In this document: positions 43,401 through 54,000 of the stretch, in pieces
How positions within the stretch are numbered: position 1 is the stretch's first letter
Layout: each line of letters begins with the position of its first letter
Virus record (IMG/VR): IMGVR_UViG_3300035698_022389
Location: 62,001 to 126,000 of that record
Length of the DNA stretch: 64,000 nucleotides
DNA from: a virus
Reading direction: 5' to 3' (one strand)
Notes under the pieces: model-generated
Databases searched by the model: none
What the model was told of the DNA's origin: nothing
What the model saw: the letters and a program-made list of their open reading frames with translations, nothing else
Position numbers and translations under genes: made by a program

Positions 43401-46400
43401 GGCAGGTTTTCTGGGGTTCCTTGAGTTATCTGGCAGCAAACCGTACAAAATGGTCATTTTTCCGTTACGGTGTAGTTCCTGATTTCACAGCTTTAAATGT
43501 CCCTGCTATCGTTGTGCAAACAGAAATGAACGATCTTCCCCAGAACAATCCTGTGAATCCTTGGTTTACCGCTCAGTCTTTCGGGACAGGGATGATTGAC
43601 CTGACTGGGGATGTCCTTCTTTTGAAAGCTCCTGTGGCAAGTGATACTTTGGATTATACTTTTGGGTATTCTCGAATTGAACCATTTGTGAATGAAGATG
43701 CAGGTGTAGATGTCCGAGCTGAATTTAGGGTAGATTCTGGAGTTTTAGGCGCTGGTGATGCAGAAGTTGTCATTAACAACGGCACCAAAGAAGTCCGACT
43801 AGCAACCCTTTTGTATGCTGAAGGATTCTCTGGATTAGAATATCGTAGGCTTTTTACTATCCCTTCTGTTACGATGTCTGGGATTCAAGATCCTGACCAA
43901 CAAGGGTGGTCGATTGTGTCCGGTTCTGATGGCTCCGATCTCCGACATGAATATGATTTGATTGTGACCCAAGAAGCTGGCCAGATACAGCGGTATCGAG
44001 CCTCTGTGGACACTTCCAGTTTTTCCGTGGACTCAGGCTACCGTATTGCTGAGGTTCAACTTGGAGTGGATGCCTACACTACAGATGCTAATGGGAACAC
44101 AGGAATCGTGTTCCAATCTGATATAGGTCCGAATAAATGGTTTGGTGCTCGGTTGAATGATGATGGAGTTACCCCAACACTTCAGTTAGTGGATCAAGTA
44201 GATTCTGTTATTCATGAGTATGAATTCGATTGGACTGACGGGGAAACCCACACGTATCGAGTTGTTGGTGCTTTAGGTGTTCTTTCGGTGTTTGTGGATG
44301 ATGCTCCCTTGACTCCGACGCTGAATATTGATTTGTTTTTTGGTGGGGCAGGCACGGATACTTTTATATTTGGGACAACGAATCTTATCTTAGGTGTGGT
44401 TAATACTACATTATCTAGTACCGTTCGATGGCGGACAGTTTCATATCACCCCACAGCTGCCCCTCAGTGCCTTCGTACCGTGGGTATTTGGATTGGTGGG
44501 GACAAAGATCATATCAATTCTTGGGAACTCCCCAGGACGGATAATTCGACGGCTCCAAATTCAGCTCATATTGGGCCTGAGATTACAGTGATGGATTGGC
44601 GACAGAATTTGGAAATCAGGCTTCTCTTGAAATCGGATTTCGGTGTAACAATGTATCGGCCAGATTTGGCATTACCTCCATATTATCAACCTGAATCAGA
44701 TGTTCCTGGAACAGGATTCATTAATCAAACGAATGAACCTTCAGCAGGCTGGGTGAATGTTGAGTATTCTCAGTTACCTCATGTTTCCTCAATGTTTGGT
44801 TTCATTGGGTTCGGGTCTTTTGATTCTCGGTCTGTGACTCAGCAACGATGGGATTGGGTCAGGTATCGAATTTTCAAAGCTCTGACAAACGATTATATAG
44901 CACCTCAACATATGACTCTTAATCAGTATGATATTATCACGAGTGGTGAATTGACCAAAGATATTACTTTGGAAAACGTAGTCGTTCAGACAATAGATAC
45001 TCGTCGAGTGTCTTTGCTTCCAACTCATTTGTATGCAGAGGACATTTACAAAATTGTGGATGGTGACACTATATATACCAGAGAATCTTGGACGTTTGAC
45101 ATGGACTCTCAGCTCATTACCTTGGGTCAGGATGCCGATTACACTGATTTATATTTCTCTGGGGCTCATGTGCCTGTCAATATTATCTTCCAGCCAGGTA
45201 AGCCCGTTACGAATACCTATCTTGAGAACCAGCCTTTGGTTGATAGTGTGACTAAACTGAATGAGGGTACTCCCCCAATACCATTAAGCCACGCCAATGG
45301 TATTACTAAACGAATTCAGCACAAGGATATCTTGAATGATCCATATGAAGTGTTGAATACAGGTAGTTCCTTCACTCTGAATGACCCGTATAAGGTACTC
45401 GACCATGAAGTAGATGCTGAAACCTTGTATGAATCCATGGAGTTCATGGAAGTAACAAACGATGGTATCCGTGGATTGATAGCAATTGCTGGAGAAGGAA
45501 CTCTTCCTGAAGGACACTCGGGATACTCTGAAATTGAAGAAAAAGCTGTTGGTGCTCATGTTTTAGATTTCCGTGGAACTAAATTCTGGGAAGGTGTACG
45601 CTTCCCAAAACCTGATGCTTTTGAACAAAGAGGTGGCCTTCCTGGAACAACATTATTCTGTAGTGGTGGTAGTTATGTTGGCCCTGTTGCCGTGAGTGGT
45701 GGTACTCCTTCCATTGGGGCACCTGAAACTTGGAAAGCTGGATTAATGCAACCTTTGGGTGGTGTTCTCGGACCAGACCCTGTTCAGGCAGTTCTTCATC
45801 CAACATATCGTTCAGGTGATGTAATCCGTGGGAATGAGGGTGGGAAAACTAACCGAAGCACCGAATGGTACATGCGTATCGGTTATCCTATTGTATATCC
45901 AGAAGGGGCAGCTCCGTACACATCCACGGACACTCCATTGACGGAAACAGTTGCATGGCCAGCTATGGATAACACACCTCCAAGCAGGCCCCCAGAATAT
46001 TCTCCGAACCCTGATGGAGTGCCAAACCCGACCGGAACTGGGGCTTGTTATGCTGTGATTACCTCGGCTGGGGAATATTCCCATATTGGCCCTTGGGGTG
46101 GGATGGATTCTTTAATACCCGAGCCTGATACAGGTTTTTTCGAGTTCCGTGGAACTCTGATAGATGGGACTCAGGTAGAAGTTCGAGAAGAAATCAGTGG
46201 AGATTTTGCTGTGTTTACAGCCAGGAACGTTCCTGTAAACCCTGATGACTTTGCAATTACCCCACAACCACACGTTAGTTTGGCCGAAGTCATCCGAAAT
46301 AATCCGATTGTCAGCTTATATGTTACAGCAGAAGCAGGGTTAACACTGGCTGCTGTTGAAGCCGTACAGGTGATTTCTTTGGATCCCGTAACTCTGATAA

Positions 46401-46648
46401 ACCAGGTTGTAATTGAAACTAGTGACTCTGCTATTATCAGGCTGACAGGAGTGGATATGGATGCACTGGGTGTTGGCACATTAACAGGTGGAGCCAAAAT
46501 CAAACAAAGCTCATTACTGGCAGGTGGGGATTCAACTATTAAGGACGGCGTACATGAACCCATAATGGGTATGGTCTGTCAAGGTGGCCAAGTTTTACCA
46601 TTAGGAGTGGAAGTTGGTTCCATTATTTATGCAGCTACAGGGGTTTAA
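40412..46648 (+). CDS. large appendage protein (2078 aa) with Gly/Pro-rich N-terminus and beta-sandwich domains
   Basis: The first 130 residues are Gly/Pro/Ser/Tyr-rich and repetitive (FGFGPFPPPGYIG, YGLSPYGGV, FGLSPYGLGG) and look like a flexible or adhesive leader. An Ig-like region follows (about 130-330). Several stretches then resemble lectin/LamG-type jelly rolls (for example about 340-520, and others between about 790 and 1370), recognisable by repeated patterns of the type F..GIGFGIHDNNHLYQVGLL. A local duplication occurs near residues 1640-1665 (NDPYEVL and NDPYKVL). GAGGCGG just upstream, overlapping the previous stop, serves as ribosome site; a nearby ATG at 40408 is in another frame. 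Host-surface binding is inferred from its domain types and position among fibre genes. Confidence 0.6.
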   Translation: MTNQNNRTDPTENFRTSPFGFGPFPPPGYIGVLAPAPYPDNAGFGGVSWVTLPIPDPVPIGGVYGLSPYGGVVHPLAPIPLSSLPEPGGSGTSSSGGVGFGGDPFGLSPYGLGGGTGGSSAVSGALSLNGYEIEIFFTSPINTSDTLLYLVTSYALTPLLGAASATVLSVRSETLGFEGASPSVSSIIIRHTGTTLGGLYKVGVNGPGGIVNESVDILTKGEAPTYTVSAIGGENLVLTFSDPMLEDTGASIGNSEITDPDSYEFESNPDYPIALAPIEITHPYESDLSKVYMTVKGMTSLQYTCNITPSLAFDYESIVLPNDDPTITGVEVNPEQGDSYVSGGYLWMSKKRYRVYGWEFLDNSGRIVPDVTTFKGSLTFDAATASYNPPLNAFTSLTVAYIIFEDGPAGTGIRVKVSMIRQTGVDYLKIQSGTFNSSVQQLWTSGTNTIALVRNLKAGTYSILLNGLPVVTALIAAFDGVSEGTGAGISCILAADGFDVSGFRVQETTFSATSTVYSGSWNFLHDAESTPFTGSTALTRDHIMTQRGPIVKGWGDATPATKQDVDILIAGTVVGVKDVNPYIGEIWPTYPIPLLPYDDPQADVKVNYYWMASPIMEMAGLNTPGLVLNQWDRQSGHTNPAAHGQPFGDPLNIPTQPAQVIPFDDDELPIRFPMGAVLGPIDRPQPLQIGHRYMGFEKEASALLNDPTSLLLNQDPYATAVDDFERTMTGESIAYEGMETPLVASPVWLLKGQDAGWVDIGDGTYTLIDALASEFEPDLRTVTMYHRETDLTFPAATTLATRFIVEDYTLEGVFTGIGFGIHDNNHLYQVGLLVINSIRHLGMLIDPKKPEYRESWHLGPTAASSVLDSNTISIVSDLVPIDFQAGMQFQIFDHAQAGIYTAASVIHQCDGSTTVTIDEVFPADPTMWKQDNPEVVFEIRWDEHPLTYRFVVDLVNEAASLEIAGEVSATVFQLNGSVNPWPVPSESALVLDTSSKGQVFWGSLSYLAANRTKWSFFRYGVVPDFTALNVPAIVVQTEMNDLPQNNPVNPWFTAQSFGTGMIDLTGDVLLLKAPVASDTLDYTFGYSRIEPFVNEDAGVDVRAEFRVDSGVLGAGDAEVVINNGTKEVRLATLLYAEGFSGLEYRRLFTIPSVTMSGIQDPDQQGWSIVSGSDGSDLRHEYDLIVTQEAGQIQRYRASVDTSSFSVDSGYRIAEVQLGVDAYTTDANGNTGIVFQSDIGPNKWFGARLNDDGVTPTLQLVDQVDSVIHEYEFDWTDGETHTYRVVGALGVLSVFVDDAPLTPTLNIDLFFGGAGTDTFIFGTTNLILGVVNTTLSSTVRWRTVSYHPTAAPQCLRTVGIWIGGDKDHINSWELPRTDNSTAPNSAHIGPEITVMDWRQNLEIRLLLKSDFGVTMYRPDLALPPYYQPESDVPGTGFINQTNEPSAGWVNVEYSQLPHVSSMFGFIGFGSFDSRSVTQQRWDWVRYRIFKALTNDYIAPQHMTLNQYDIITSGELTKDITLENVVVQTIDTRRVSLLPTHLYAEDIYKIVDGDTIYTRESWTFDMDSQLITLGQDADYTDLYFSGAHVPVNIIFQPGKPVTNTYLENQPLVDSVTKLNEGTPPIPLSHANGITKRIQHKDILNDPYEVLNTGSSFTLNDPYKVLDHEVDAETLYESMEFMEVTNDGIRGLIAIAGEGTLPEGHSGYSEIEEKAVGAHVLDFRGTKFWEGVRFPKPDAFEQRGGLPGTTLFCSGGSYVGPVAVSGGTPSIGAPETWKAGLMQPLGGVLGPDPVQAVLHPTYRSGDVIRGNEGGKTNRSTEWYMRIGYPIVYPEGAAPYTSTDTPLTETVAWPAMDNTPPSRPPEYSPNPDGVPNPTGTGACYAVITSAGEYSHIGPWGGMDSLIPEPDTGFFEFRGTLIDGTQVEVREEISGDFAVFTARNVPVNPDDFAITPQPHVSLAEVIRNNPIVSLYVTAEAGLTLAAVEAVQVISLDPVTLINQVVIETSDSAIIRLTGVDMDALGVGTLTGGAKIKQSSLLAGGDSTIKDGVHEPIMGMVCQGGQVLPLGVEVGSIIYAATGV

Positions 46649-46705
46649 GGCGGTAAAGTCTCTATTTTAGAGCCCTTGTAGGAACCTGTGAAGGAAAAAA
46701 ATATT

Positions 46706-47365
46706 ATGTTTCATAATGAGCAGATGAAAAAAAGCACTCAGGGAATGAAAGTTATGTTGCAACAGCATGAAGAGGAAGCTATCCATTTCATGGCTCTTGC
46801 CAAGGGTTCGTTCCACCTGAAAATGTGGGATGCCAAGACTGGTGATGTTCTGTGTGAGTGGGAAAAATTAAATTTAATCACGTTAGATGCAGGCATTATT
46901 GCAGCCCGATTATTCAAAAATAGTCAAGATCCTGCTGTTGGGGTGAATAATGGAATCAACATGTTGGCCATTGGGACAGGGGCAACAGGCAATATCCTGA
47001 ACCCTGATGCTCCACAGCAGGAACAACGACGCCTTAACAATGAGATTTGTCGTAAAGCCTTTTCATCTGCCCAATTCCGTAATGCTGAGGGTGTAGCAGT
47101 AGCTTATCCCACAAATATTGTTGATTTTACAACAGTTTACGGGGAGTCTGAAGCAGTTGGGCCATTAAATGAAATGACCTTGATGCATACTTACTCACAG
47201 AATCCTGCAACGAAGAATCTGATTCCCACTGAGTATGGTGGTGCAAGCTATGACCCGACATTTGATGTTACCAATTATGATCTGATGGCAAATTATTTGA
47301 CGTTTAGCGTGATTTCAAAACCGAGTACTGCAATATTATCAATAACTTGGCGGTTGACATTCTAA
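46706..47365 (+). CDS. small virion structural protein (219 aa) among fibre genes
   Basis: The N-terminus is helical and charged (about 1-30). The region LKMWDAKTGDVLCEWEKLNL, then ITLDAGIIAARLF, followed by NMLAIGTGATG, resembles small phage structural proteins built around a tape of beta strands after an NLI..aG motif; I cannot name the family. The C-terminus ends on strand YLTFSVISKP then ILSITWRLTF. A GTG at 46688 would extend it by six residues, but AGGAA is only three bases from that GTG. ATG 46706 has GAAGGA at 46690-46695 with a ten-base spacing, so ATG is preferred. The short spacer upstream (46649-46705) holds a weak 5-bp hairpin without a T-run. Confidence 0.55.
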   Translation: MFHNEQMKKSTQGMKVMLQQHEEEAIHFMALAKGSFHLKMWDAKTGDVLCEWEKLNLITLDAGIIAARLFKNSQDPAVGVNNGINMLAIGTGATGNILNPDAPQQEQRRLNNEICRKAFSSAQFRNAEGVAVAYPTNIVDFTTVYGESEAVGPLNEMTLMHTYSQNPATKNLIPTEYGGASYDPTFDVTNYDLMANYLTFSVISKPSTAILSITWRLTF

Positions 47366-47400
47366 TTTGCCTGAATATGATAACCGATAGAAGGTGAGAT

Positions 47401-50400
47401 ATGGCGACCAAAGACTATAAGAAAAATTACTCCAGTATTCAAGGGGTGGGGAGTTCTGTCCCTGTTCCTAATGATGTATCTAGGGATTTAAGTGCCGGTG
47501 ATAAAGCTTTTGAATCTGTCATTTGGCAAACAGGTAAACCTGTACTGGATTCTGAGCTTGAAATCCATCAGGATGCAGCAAAATGGGAAAATAAATTATA
47601 CCGTGAACAGCATTTAAATTCAGGTTGGTTTCGTGGAGTGTCCCGAGAAGATGGGTACAATGATTATACAACAGAAAGTGTTTCAGGAGTTTCTGATAAT
47701 TCAGGTTCTGATTTAATTGACGGCACTACTCTGGTGAATTCTTTTGTGATGCCTAAACTGACGGCTTTGGTAGCCGGACGTACTGTGGTGATTGAATATA
47801 CAAACACCGAAACCCCTCTGAAAAATCTGATTCAATTGCCTGCTCCCCCAATATTTGCTCCTGATGCTGTTCAACGAACAGATTTTGTATGGCTTGAAGT
47901 TTGGTTGGCTTTAGTTGCTCCAAGTCCACGGGCTTCGGGAGCTGTTCAGGTAGCAGGTATTCCTTCAGTAGGAAACTCTGTTACTATCAATGGTGTTCCT
48001 TTAGTGGGTACTTTGGCAGCTCCTATAGCCGGACAGTTTCTTATTGGTGCAGATGAAGAAGCAACTGCTATCAATATTGTGACTGCTATTAATGACCCTG
48101 CTAATGCAACTTCAGGTTATGTAGAAGCTAAAGCCAATGTAGACATTGTGGTAATTGAATCCATTGTGGCTGGTATAGGTCAGGGTGCAGTAATGCCTTT
48201 CACTGGAAATGGTATCCTGTTGGCATCAACAGCTCCGGCCTTGATTGCTTCAGGGCTCCACTTAGAATATGGCCAAGATCGTCCCAACAAACCTGAAGAT
48301 GACCAGAGCAAACTGTTTCGGCATGGGAATGCCCTATCTCCTGAAAACACTTGGCTCAATGATGAGATTGTAGACCCTGTAGTAGACTTGGAATCCACAC
48401 AGCGAGTTCAATTGCAATACCGTTTCAGATATACAGACGAGGAGGCCATCAATTACAAAACTCATCCCGATGGGTTCTCGAACTCAACTGCTGGTGCAGA
48501 TGAGCCTTTAGTTATTGCCCAAGGCCCTCGTGATACCCCAGCTTTAAATGTTGGTGGTGGGCGAACATATCCTTTTGTACCAGCCGACACAACTTCAGTT
48601 TGGTTACAATCCAGTGCTATTGCTTATGCTGTTAAGGATAATGGCTTGTGGGTTGCAGGTTCTGGTGATGACCAATCCGTTAAAGACCTCGGAGCTATTG
48701 ATGGTTATGTGTATGCAATTCCTATGTGTTTTGCATTCCGACATAATGATGTATCCTCTGCCTTTGGAGGTGCCCGTGGCTTTGACCCTGCTCAAAATGC
48801 CAACGGTGCTCCGATGCACGATCATGCTAACTATGATGGTCCAATAGGGGCAATCCCTGCGGATCATTCTGACCGACCTGACGGTGAATTTGCAGATGTC
48901 GTGACTTTAAACAACATACTGGACTTGAGAAGGTCTATTGTTTCTCCCGGAATCAGCTTGACAAGTGAGCTTCAGTATCAAATACAATCCCTTTTGGATG
49001 CCAATAATCAGACTTGGGCTGTGAGTTCACATGAAAAGTATGGCTACGGCGGTAACAGCAATGGAAATGTTTCAACTCGATTCCTTATCTGTAATGCTAT
49101 TGGCCGAGCTACGGTTGCTGACGGTATGCATATCCGAGACTTTGACCATGTGGCTCGACGATTCGGTAGCAATCCTGTTGTAGAACGAGTGGTGTATGCT
49201 TTCTGGCCGGGTGATCGAATAGAAATAGAATTTCCAGTTCTCCCAGGTCTTGCAAACAATGGCAAATATGTTGAAAAAATAGCAGGCTCTACTGGTGGTG
49301 TTTGGACGGAATCTGATGTTCTCCACCTGGATTTAGAAAAATTAGATACTCATGGTTTAGGTGCCCTTTTCCAAGGAGGCACGAATGGTGTTTCTTTGCC
49401 AGGGCCTGAACAACCTTTTACAACGAAGGCTCCTCCAGGAACAACAATCACAGATGTTTTGTCCGTTTATCATGATGATGGACATTATACTTTAAATACA
49501 GATCATCAGCAAGTACAGGCTTCCTTAATCAAAGGCTTGGGGACAAGTCATCTCGAAATCATTTTGGATGCTAATAGTACAATCGTATCAGGTGGCTTGC
49601 CTGTGCTAGTCCCAGCTACCGATGAATATTCAATGGTGGCCAGTACTGCTGTCCCAGCCGATGGTTCAATGAGAAGGATTTTTGTTGAAGTGGAAATTAG
49701 CTATCCCATAGGTGATGCTGATAAAGCTGGATTGACGGACACTCCTTTGTTGGATTTGATTGATCCTGACGACATGGTGTACGATGGAACCTTGACAAAT
49801 CTTGCTCCCCTTGAATATTACTTGCCAGGCCCGGGATCACAGGTGGTAGTGGATGAGGGGCAGATTCCTGTTGATATGGAATTACGAAACCCCCCAGCTT
49901 TCCGAGAAGGGTTCCGAGAAGTCCGTCTGGATTATGTGACTGATTCAACCGTTAGTACACTTGTTCAAAATACAGACCCTGTGACAGATGGTATGAGTGT
50001 TGGTCCTTTATGGGGACTCGTTAGTAGAGGGCCTTCTGAAATCCGAGCACCTCGTCGTTTGTATGGCCAACCTTTTAGTCCTGGTGGCGGTTTCCCTGTC
50101 ATTGAGGATGTTCCGGGTTTTGCCTTCAAGAATCCAGACTTTGACTTAACTGAATATGGCAGCAGTTCTCGTAAAATCGTCATGGATAACGTTCTTTCTG
50201 GACCAGGTAAAACTCTTTGTAATGTTACATATGAACCTCAAGATCCTATTCCTAATTATGGGGATGATGGCTACACGGTTATGGTGTATTACAGGGCATC
50301 AGCTCCACAAACTGCTGGTGTCATTGATGGTGATATGAGAACCTCAGCAAGTAATGGTGGAACCGTCCCAACGGAGTTAAGAATCGAACCTCTGGCTATC

Positions 50401-51018
50401 AGTCCTCATACGTGGACTGGCCAAGTAGGTATGGGTTCAACCGATGCTGCTTTCCCATATGCTGCCCCTTTAGATCAGCTTCCAATGTTGGAAGGTATCC
50501 CAGGTTCGGAATTGAATCAAGATTGGTTCTTCTGTGCTTCAGCAACTGTCACGATTGACGATTTTAATGCTGACACAGGAATGTTGGTGCTTCAGTCGAT
50601 GGTTCAAGCTGACCAGCAACCCGAATGGGTGTTGGGAGGACTTGATAATTATGCCTCTCCGAGAACAGATGCTGAATTTAGGGCTATGTATCCCTATGTG
50701 ATGGGTCTGGATGGGTATCGCCCGACGGTAATGGCTCAGCCTTTGTTTGGATCGACTCGACATAAAGTATTCGTTCCTGTCCTGGCTAGAATAAAAGAAA
50801 CGGTGCCAGGTGCTACGGAAGGTATATTATTCAGGCAGGATGAGTTAGTTCTTGTAGTATTAACACGATTTGCAGAACTTGATGAAGACAATAATATCCA
50901 ATTCATTGGGGGGTTGTCGTCCGAAGGTAATGAAGGTTTAGCTAATGCAGAAAATAATCGAACTTGTGCAGCTGTGTATCGAACCCGTAACCTGCTTTTA
51001 GCTGTGGGTGGCAGATAA
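47401..51018 (+). CDS. large structural protein (1205 aa), paralogue of the 61551 gene
   Basis: The N-terminal part shares a distinctive pattern with the gene at 61551: VIWQTGKPVLDSELEIHQD here against VLFRRGKPPLDAEYNLQDD there, then TDFVWLEVWL against IDFVFLEAWQ, TQRVQLQYRFRY against SARVQIQYRIRV, GYVYAIPMCFAFR against GFSYAIPICAVFR, and ILDLRRSI against ILDLRRGV. The order is kept over roughly 550 residues, so the two are true paralogues. The rest of this protein is beta-rich and unlike the partner as far as can be seen. No enzyme motif was found. As part of the appendage block it is probably a fibre-attachment or collar/whisker-like component; that is inference. The ribosome site is AAGGTGAG before the ATG. 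Confidence 0.6.
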   Translation: MATKDYKKNYSSIQGVGSSVPVPNDVSRDLSAGDKAFESVIWQTGKPVLDSELEIHQDAAKWENKLYREQHLNSGWFRGVSREDGYNDYTTESVSGVSDNSGSDLIDGTTLVNSFVMPKLTALVAGRTVVIEYTNTETPLKNLIQLPAPPIFAPDAVQRTDFVWLEVWLALVAPSPRASGAVQVAGIPSVGNSVTINGVPLVGTLAAPIAGQFLIGADEEATAINIVTAINDPANATSGYVEAKANVDIVVIESIVAGIGQGAVMPFTGNGILLASTAPALIASGLHLEYGQDRPNKPEDDQSKLFRHGNALSPENTWLNDEIVDPVVDLESTQRVQLQYRFRYTDEEAINYKTHPDGFSNSTAGADEPLVIAQGPRDTPALNVGGGRTYPFVPADTTSVWLQSSAIAYAVKDNGLWVAGSGDDQSVKDLGAIDGYVYAIPMCFAFRHNDVSSAFGGARGFDPAQNANGAPMHDHANYDGPIGAIPADHSDRPDGEFADVVTLNNILDLRRSIVSPGISLTSELQYQIQSLLDANNQTWAVSSHEKYGYGGNSNGNVSTRFLICNAIGRATVADGMHIRDFDHVARRFGSNPVVERVVYAFWPGDRIEIEFPVLPGLANNGKYVEKIAGSTGGVWTESDVLHLDLEKLDTHGLGALFQGGTNGVSLPGPEQPFTTKAPPGTTITDVLSVYHDDGHYTLNTDHQQVQASLIKGLGTSHLEIILDANSTIVSGGLPVLVPATDEYSMVASTAVPADGSMRRIFVEVEISYPIGDADKAGLTDTPLLDLIDPDDMVYDGTLTNLAPLEYYLPGPGSQVVVDEGQIPVDMELRNPPAFREGFREVRLDYVTDSTVSTLVQNTDPVTDGMSVGPLWGLVSRGPSEIRAPRRLYGQPFSPGGGFPVIEDVPGFAFKNPDFDLTEYGSSSRKIVMDNVLSGPGKTLCNVTYEPQDPIPNYGDDGYTVMVYYRASAPQTAGVIDGDMRTSASNGGTVPTELRIEPLAISPHTWTGQVGMGSTDAAFPYAAPLDQLPMLEGIPGSELNQDWFFCASATVTIDDFNADTGMLVLQSMVQADQQPEWVLGGLDNYASPRTDAEFRAMYPYVMGLDGYRPTVMAQPLFGSTRHKVFVPVLARIKETVPGATEGILFRQDELVLVVLTRFAELDEDNNIQFIGGLSSEGNEGLANAENNRTCAAVYRTRNLLLAVGGR

Positions 51019-51022
51019 GGAG
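51017..51022 (+). promoter_or_regulatory. Shine-Dalgarno AAGGAG deciding the start of the 51029 gene
   Basis: AAGGAG at 51017-51022 overlaps the upstream TAA stop (51016-51018) and stands six bases from ATG 51029. A GTG at 51008 in the same frame would place this site inside the gene and has no ribosome site of its own, so ATG 51029 is taken as the start. Confidence 0.8.
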
Positions 51023-51028
51023 ATCGGA

Positions 51029-54000
51029 ATGCCGAGGAATCTAAATCCAAAAAATATCAAAATTGGCCCTGGTCAAACTGTTCCCGATCGAGGTGCTGAT
51101 GCTAGTCTTGTAGATGGCGCCGTGGTAGGTGGTGGTGGAGTTGGTGGAGATGCCAGTCTAGTGCTGGCTGCTCTGAAAGTCCATATCCAAGACCCCAAGA
51201 ATGCCCATGAAGGTTCTGCTATTGGCCTTGAACCATTCCAGCCTTTTATTTCAGATGATGTCGAAGGTTTGTTTCAGGAAGTAGCTGGGGGTATGCCTTA
51301 TGAACCTCCAATGCTTGGAAGGTATGCCCATTACATGGATTTCCATAGTGTTCCTGATTGGGGTGCTGCCAAATTAAACGATACTCCTATATTCCTTCGT
51401 GACGGTGATTTTGATGATTTGATAAATACAAATGCTTATGGTGACGTGTTCCCATATTTCCTTAAAGCCCCTCAGACGGTTGTTGGGTCGGAGGATATGA
51501 ACTTGGACGTGGATGCAGAAACACCCCAACAATATTCACCAGGTTTCTTACCTGAACAGCCATGGGTGACTCCTGAATATGATGGTAAAGTCACTAGCTC
51601 TAAATATAACACCCGACAGTATGGGACTTTGTTCCCAAATGGTGGGGACATTATGGCTGACCGAATCTTCAATCATGCAGGCATTCTTGGAGCTGATAAC
51701 CCTTCAGTTCGAAAATCTGGTGGTGCCGGTCGGTGTTATGCCGGTGGTTTTACTCGGGCTGATGATGTTGTTCAAAAAACGATGTGTCTTACCCCGTTTG
51801 AACATGGAGTAGACATGTGGCCATTATTGGTTACAATTTCTGGTTCCATCTATCCAGCTGATCGGGGTGTTCTTGCTTTGCTACACTTCCCTCATCTGGA
51901 AACACCGGCAACTTCTCCTGATGTACCGTGGACAGATGAACGTCGGGATGCTTTCTTGGCTCAAAGTGTTTTAACTGACCGTTGCATTGCAGCTTTACTG
52001 TTAGGGCAGGGAGTTCTAGGTGATGCTTGCATCGAATTTGGTGCCTCCTCTGGACCTTGTGACGGAGGCCCAGGCGGTATCTTTAGTGTTGGGGTAGATG
52101 CTGAAGGAAATTACGACCCCTTTGCTTACCCTGGCAGGGCAGGTGGCCAGTATAATTTAGACGAACTCCATACAGGCCAGTCTTCAATACCCTCAGTAGG
52201 GGTACTCCCAGACCCGTGGGACAACTTGACAGGTCAAGGGGCCGGTGCAGGAGCTAAACGGGCACAGTATGTGGCAGTTGGGGATGATTACTATCCAGCA
52301 GCCGGGCAGGTACGCCTAGGCTCTGACCCTGATGTAGGCACAATTCTAACATGGGGAATTCCAGTTCTAGGTGGAACTCTGAATACATATTTGAGTTCTG
52401 GAGCCATTCCTGCATATCCTGCTGGGTCATATGTGAATTTGCAACATATTGGTCGGTCGGTTATCCATACCACCAATCAATTCCTGTATCGGTTGCCTGT
52501 TCTGGATGATTATTCTGAAACTTCCGGGATGAAGTACACTCCGAAAAGTTTTGTTAACCCAGGTGCAATAGAAACCTATCGGTATTTCTATGCTGAAAGT
52601 GCTGCTTCCCCTGAAAAAGACCCTTTCGATTATGGGTCACTGTCTACCGAACTTTCTGTTGGAGGGAATTATCCCCCATTCCAACAGGATTGCCTGACGT
52701 GGCAACTTGCTCGATACCGTCATACCTTTGCTATGGATGGGGGGTTGGATGCTTACCCTGGTGTTCCTACACCGTTGGGTTCTTATGCCCTATTTCATTT
52801 TAAATCAGAACATGATTTTGAAGCTCTGATGTTGGATGGCTCTATGCCGGATGAACTCTATGGTATTCATTTCCTGACGGATTCTTCTAATGTTGTAAAT
52901 GAACAAACCGATTCGGTGATGGAACCTGAATATATGGGTCCGATCCCGGATTTCAGTTATTCTGCTAATTTCTATAATGGTCTTCGGGATGAAGTGTTCG
53001 TTGGTGGTTCAGAGGATGATCATAAAGTACAACGAACTGATGTAACCAGTAGTCTATTTACATGGTCTGCACCTCTTTCTTCTGTAGCTGACCCTGGAAT
53101 AGTGTATATATCTGGTGTTGCGTACTTTACTCCCCGAAAAATCATTGGTGGAACGTCTTCTTTCCAGTTTAATCGTATTGAGGTCGGTATTGATAATACT
53201 TGGACGGGTTGTTATCGGACAGATGCTGAGGTACCCAGTAGTGCCCCAGCTGTTTTTGATAGCCCAAATCCTGGCTTCCTGAACCTCAAACCTTTTATGG
53301 CAGATACCTCTGGATTGCCTGCTTCTTATCCTGTTGGCCCACAATACCGTCAAGATTATAGGATTGAATTCCCATTTACGGGTTTCTTTGACCCTCTTTT
53401 GAGTCCTTACAGCAACATAAGTGGTCCGGCTACAGGGGATCCCTTAATTCTACTAAATACAGATCCAGTTGAAATACCGGGAGATGAAACAACACCTTCG
53501 TTCTCAACTAATGCTAAACCTGTGTTTTATGTCCGTCGGCCATTAACTCATGGTGGTGATTGGGAAGATGTTATCCAACCCTCATGGTCAACGAGTGGCT
53601 CTGGGGTTGTAACGGGTCATGGTGTTGATTTAACTGCTCTTAACACCGTTTTATTCCATTCTACCAATTTCTCTTGTACCGACATAGCGGATAAGACCAC
53701 AGGAATAGGTAGGTATGGGAATTTTGTTTCTACAACACCAATTACTTCGTTTGCTATTAATTTATATCCTGCATTTGACAGCTTGTTGACTAAAGAAAAA
53801 GATGTTGAAGAACGTTTCCTTGATGAAGTTTACCGTTATTTATCCTTATATGACCTTCCAGGTGCTACCGAAGCCTTCTTAAAAGCAGCTACCGTAGGTC
53901 CAGGAATGTCAACCTGGAATGGAGGACCTGTTCCTATCCCTGTTCAAGCTGGGGCACATCATGGTGCTGCAGATTTTCCAGCTCCTTGGGATACATTTCA

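Noticed and set aside
46660-46672. CTCTA/TAGAG hairpin as a terminator after the 40412 gene
   Set aside because: Only five A/T-rich base pairs with a 3-nt loop and no T-run afterwards.
46688-46705. GTG start for the 46706 gene
   Set aside because: AGGAA is only three bases away, too close; GAAGGA at a ten-base spacing fits ATG 46706 better. Not fully settled.
51008-51028. GTG start for the 51029 gene
   Set aside because: It overlaps the previous coding region without a ribosome site, whereas AAGGAG lies six bases from ATG 51029.
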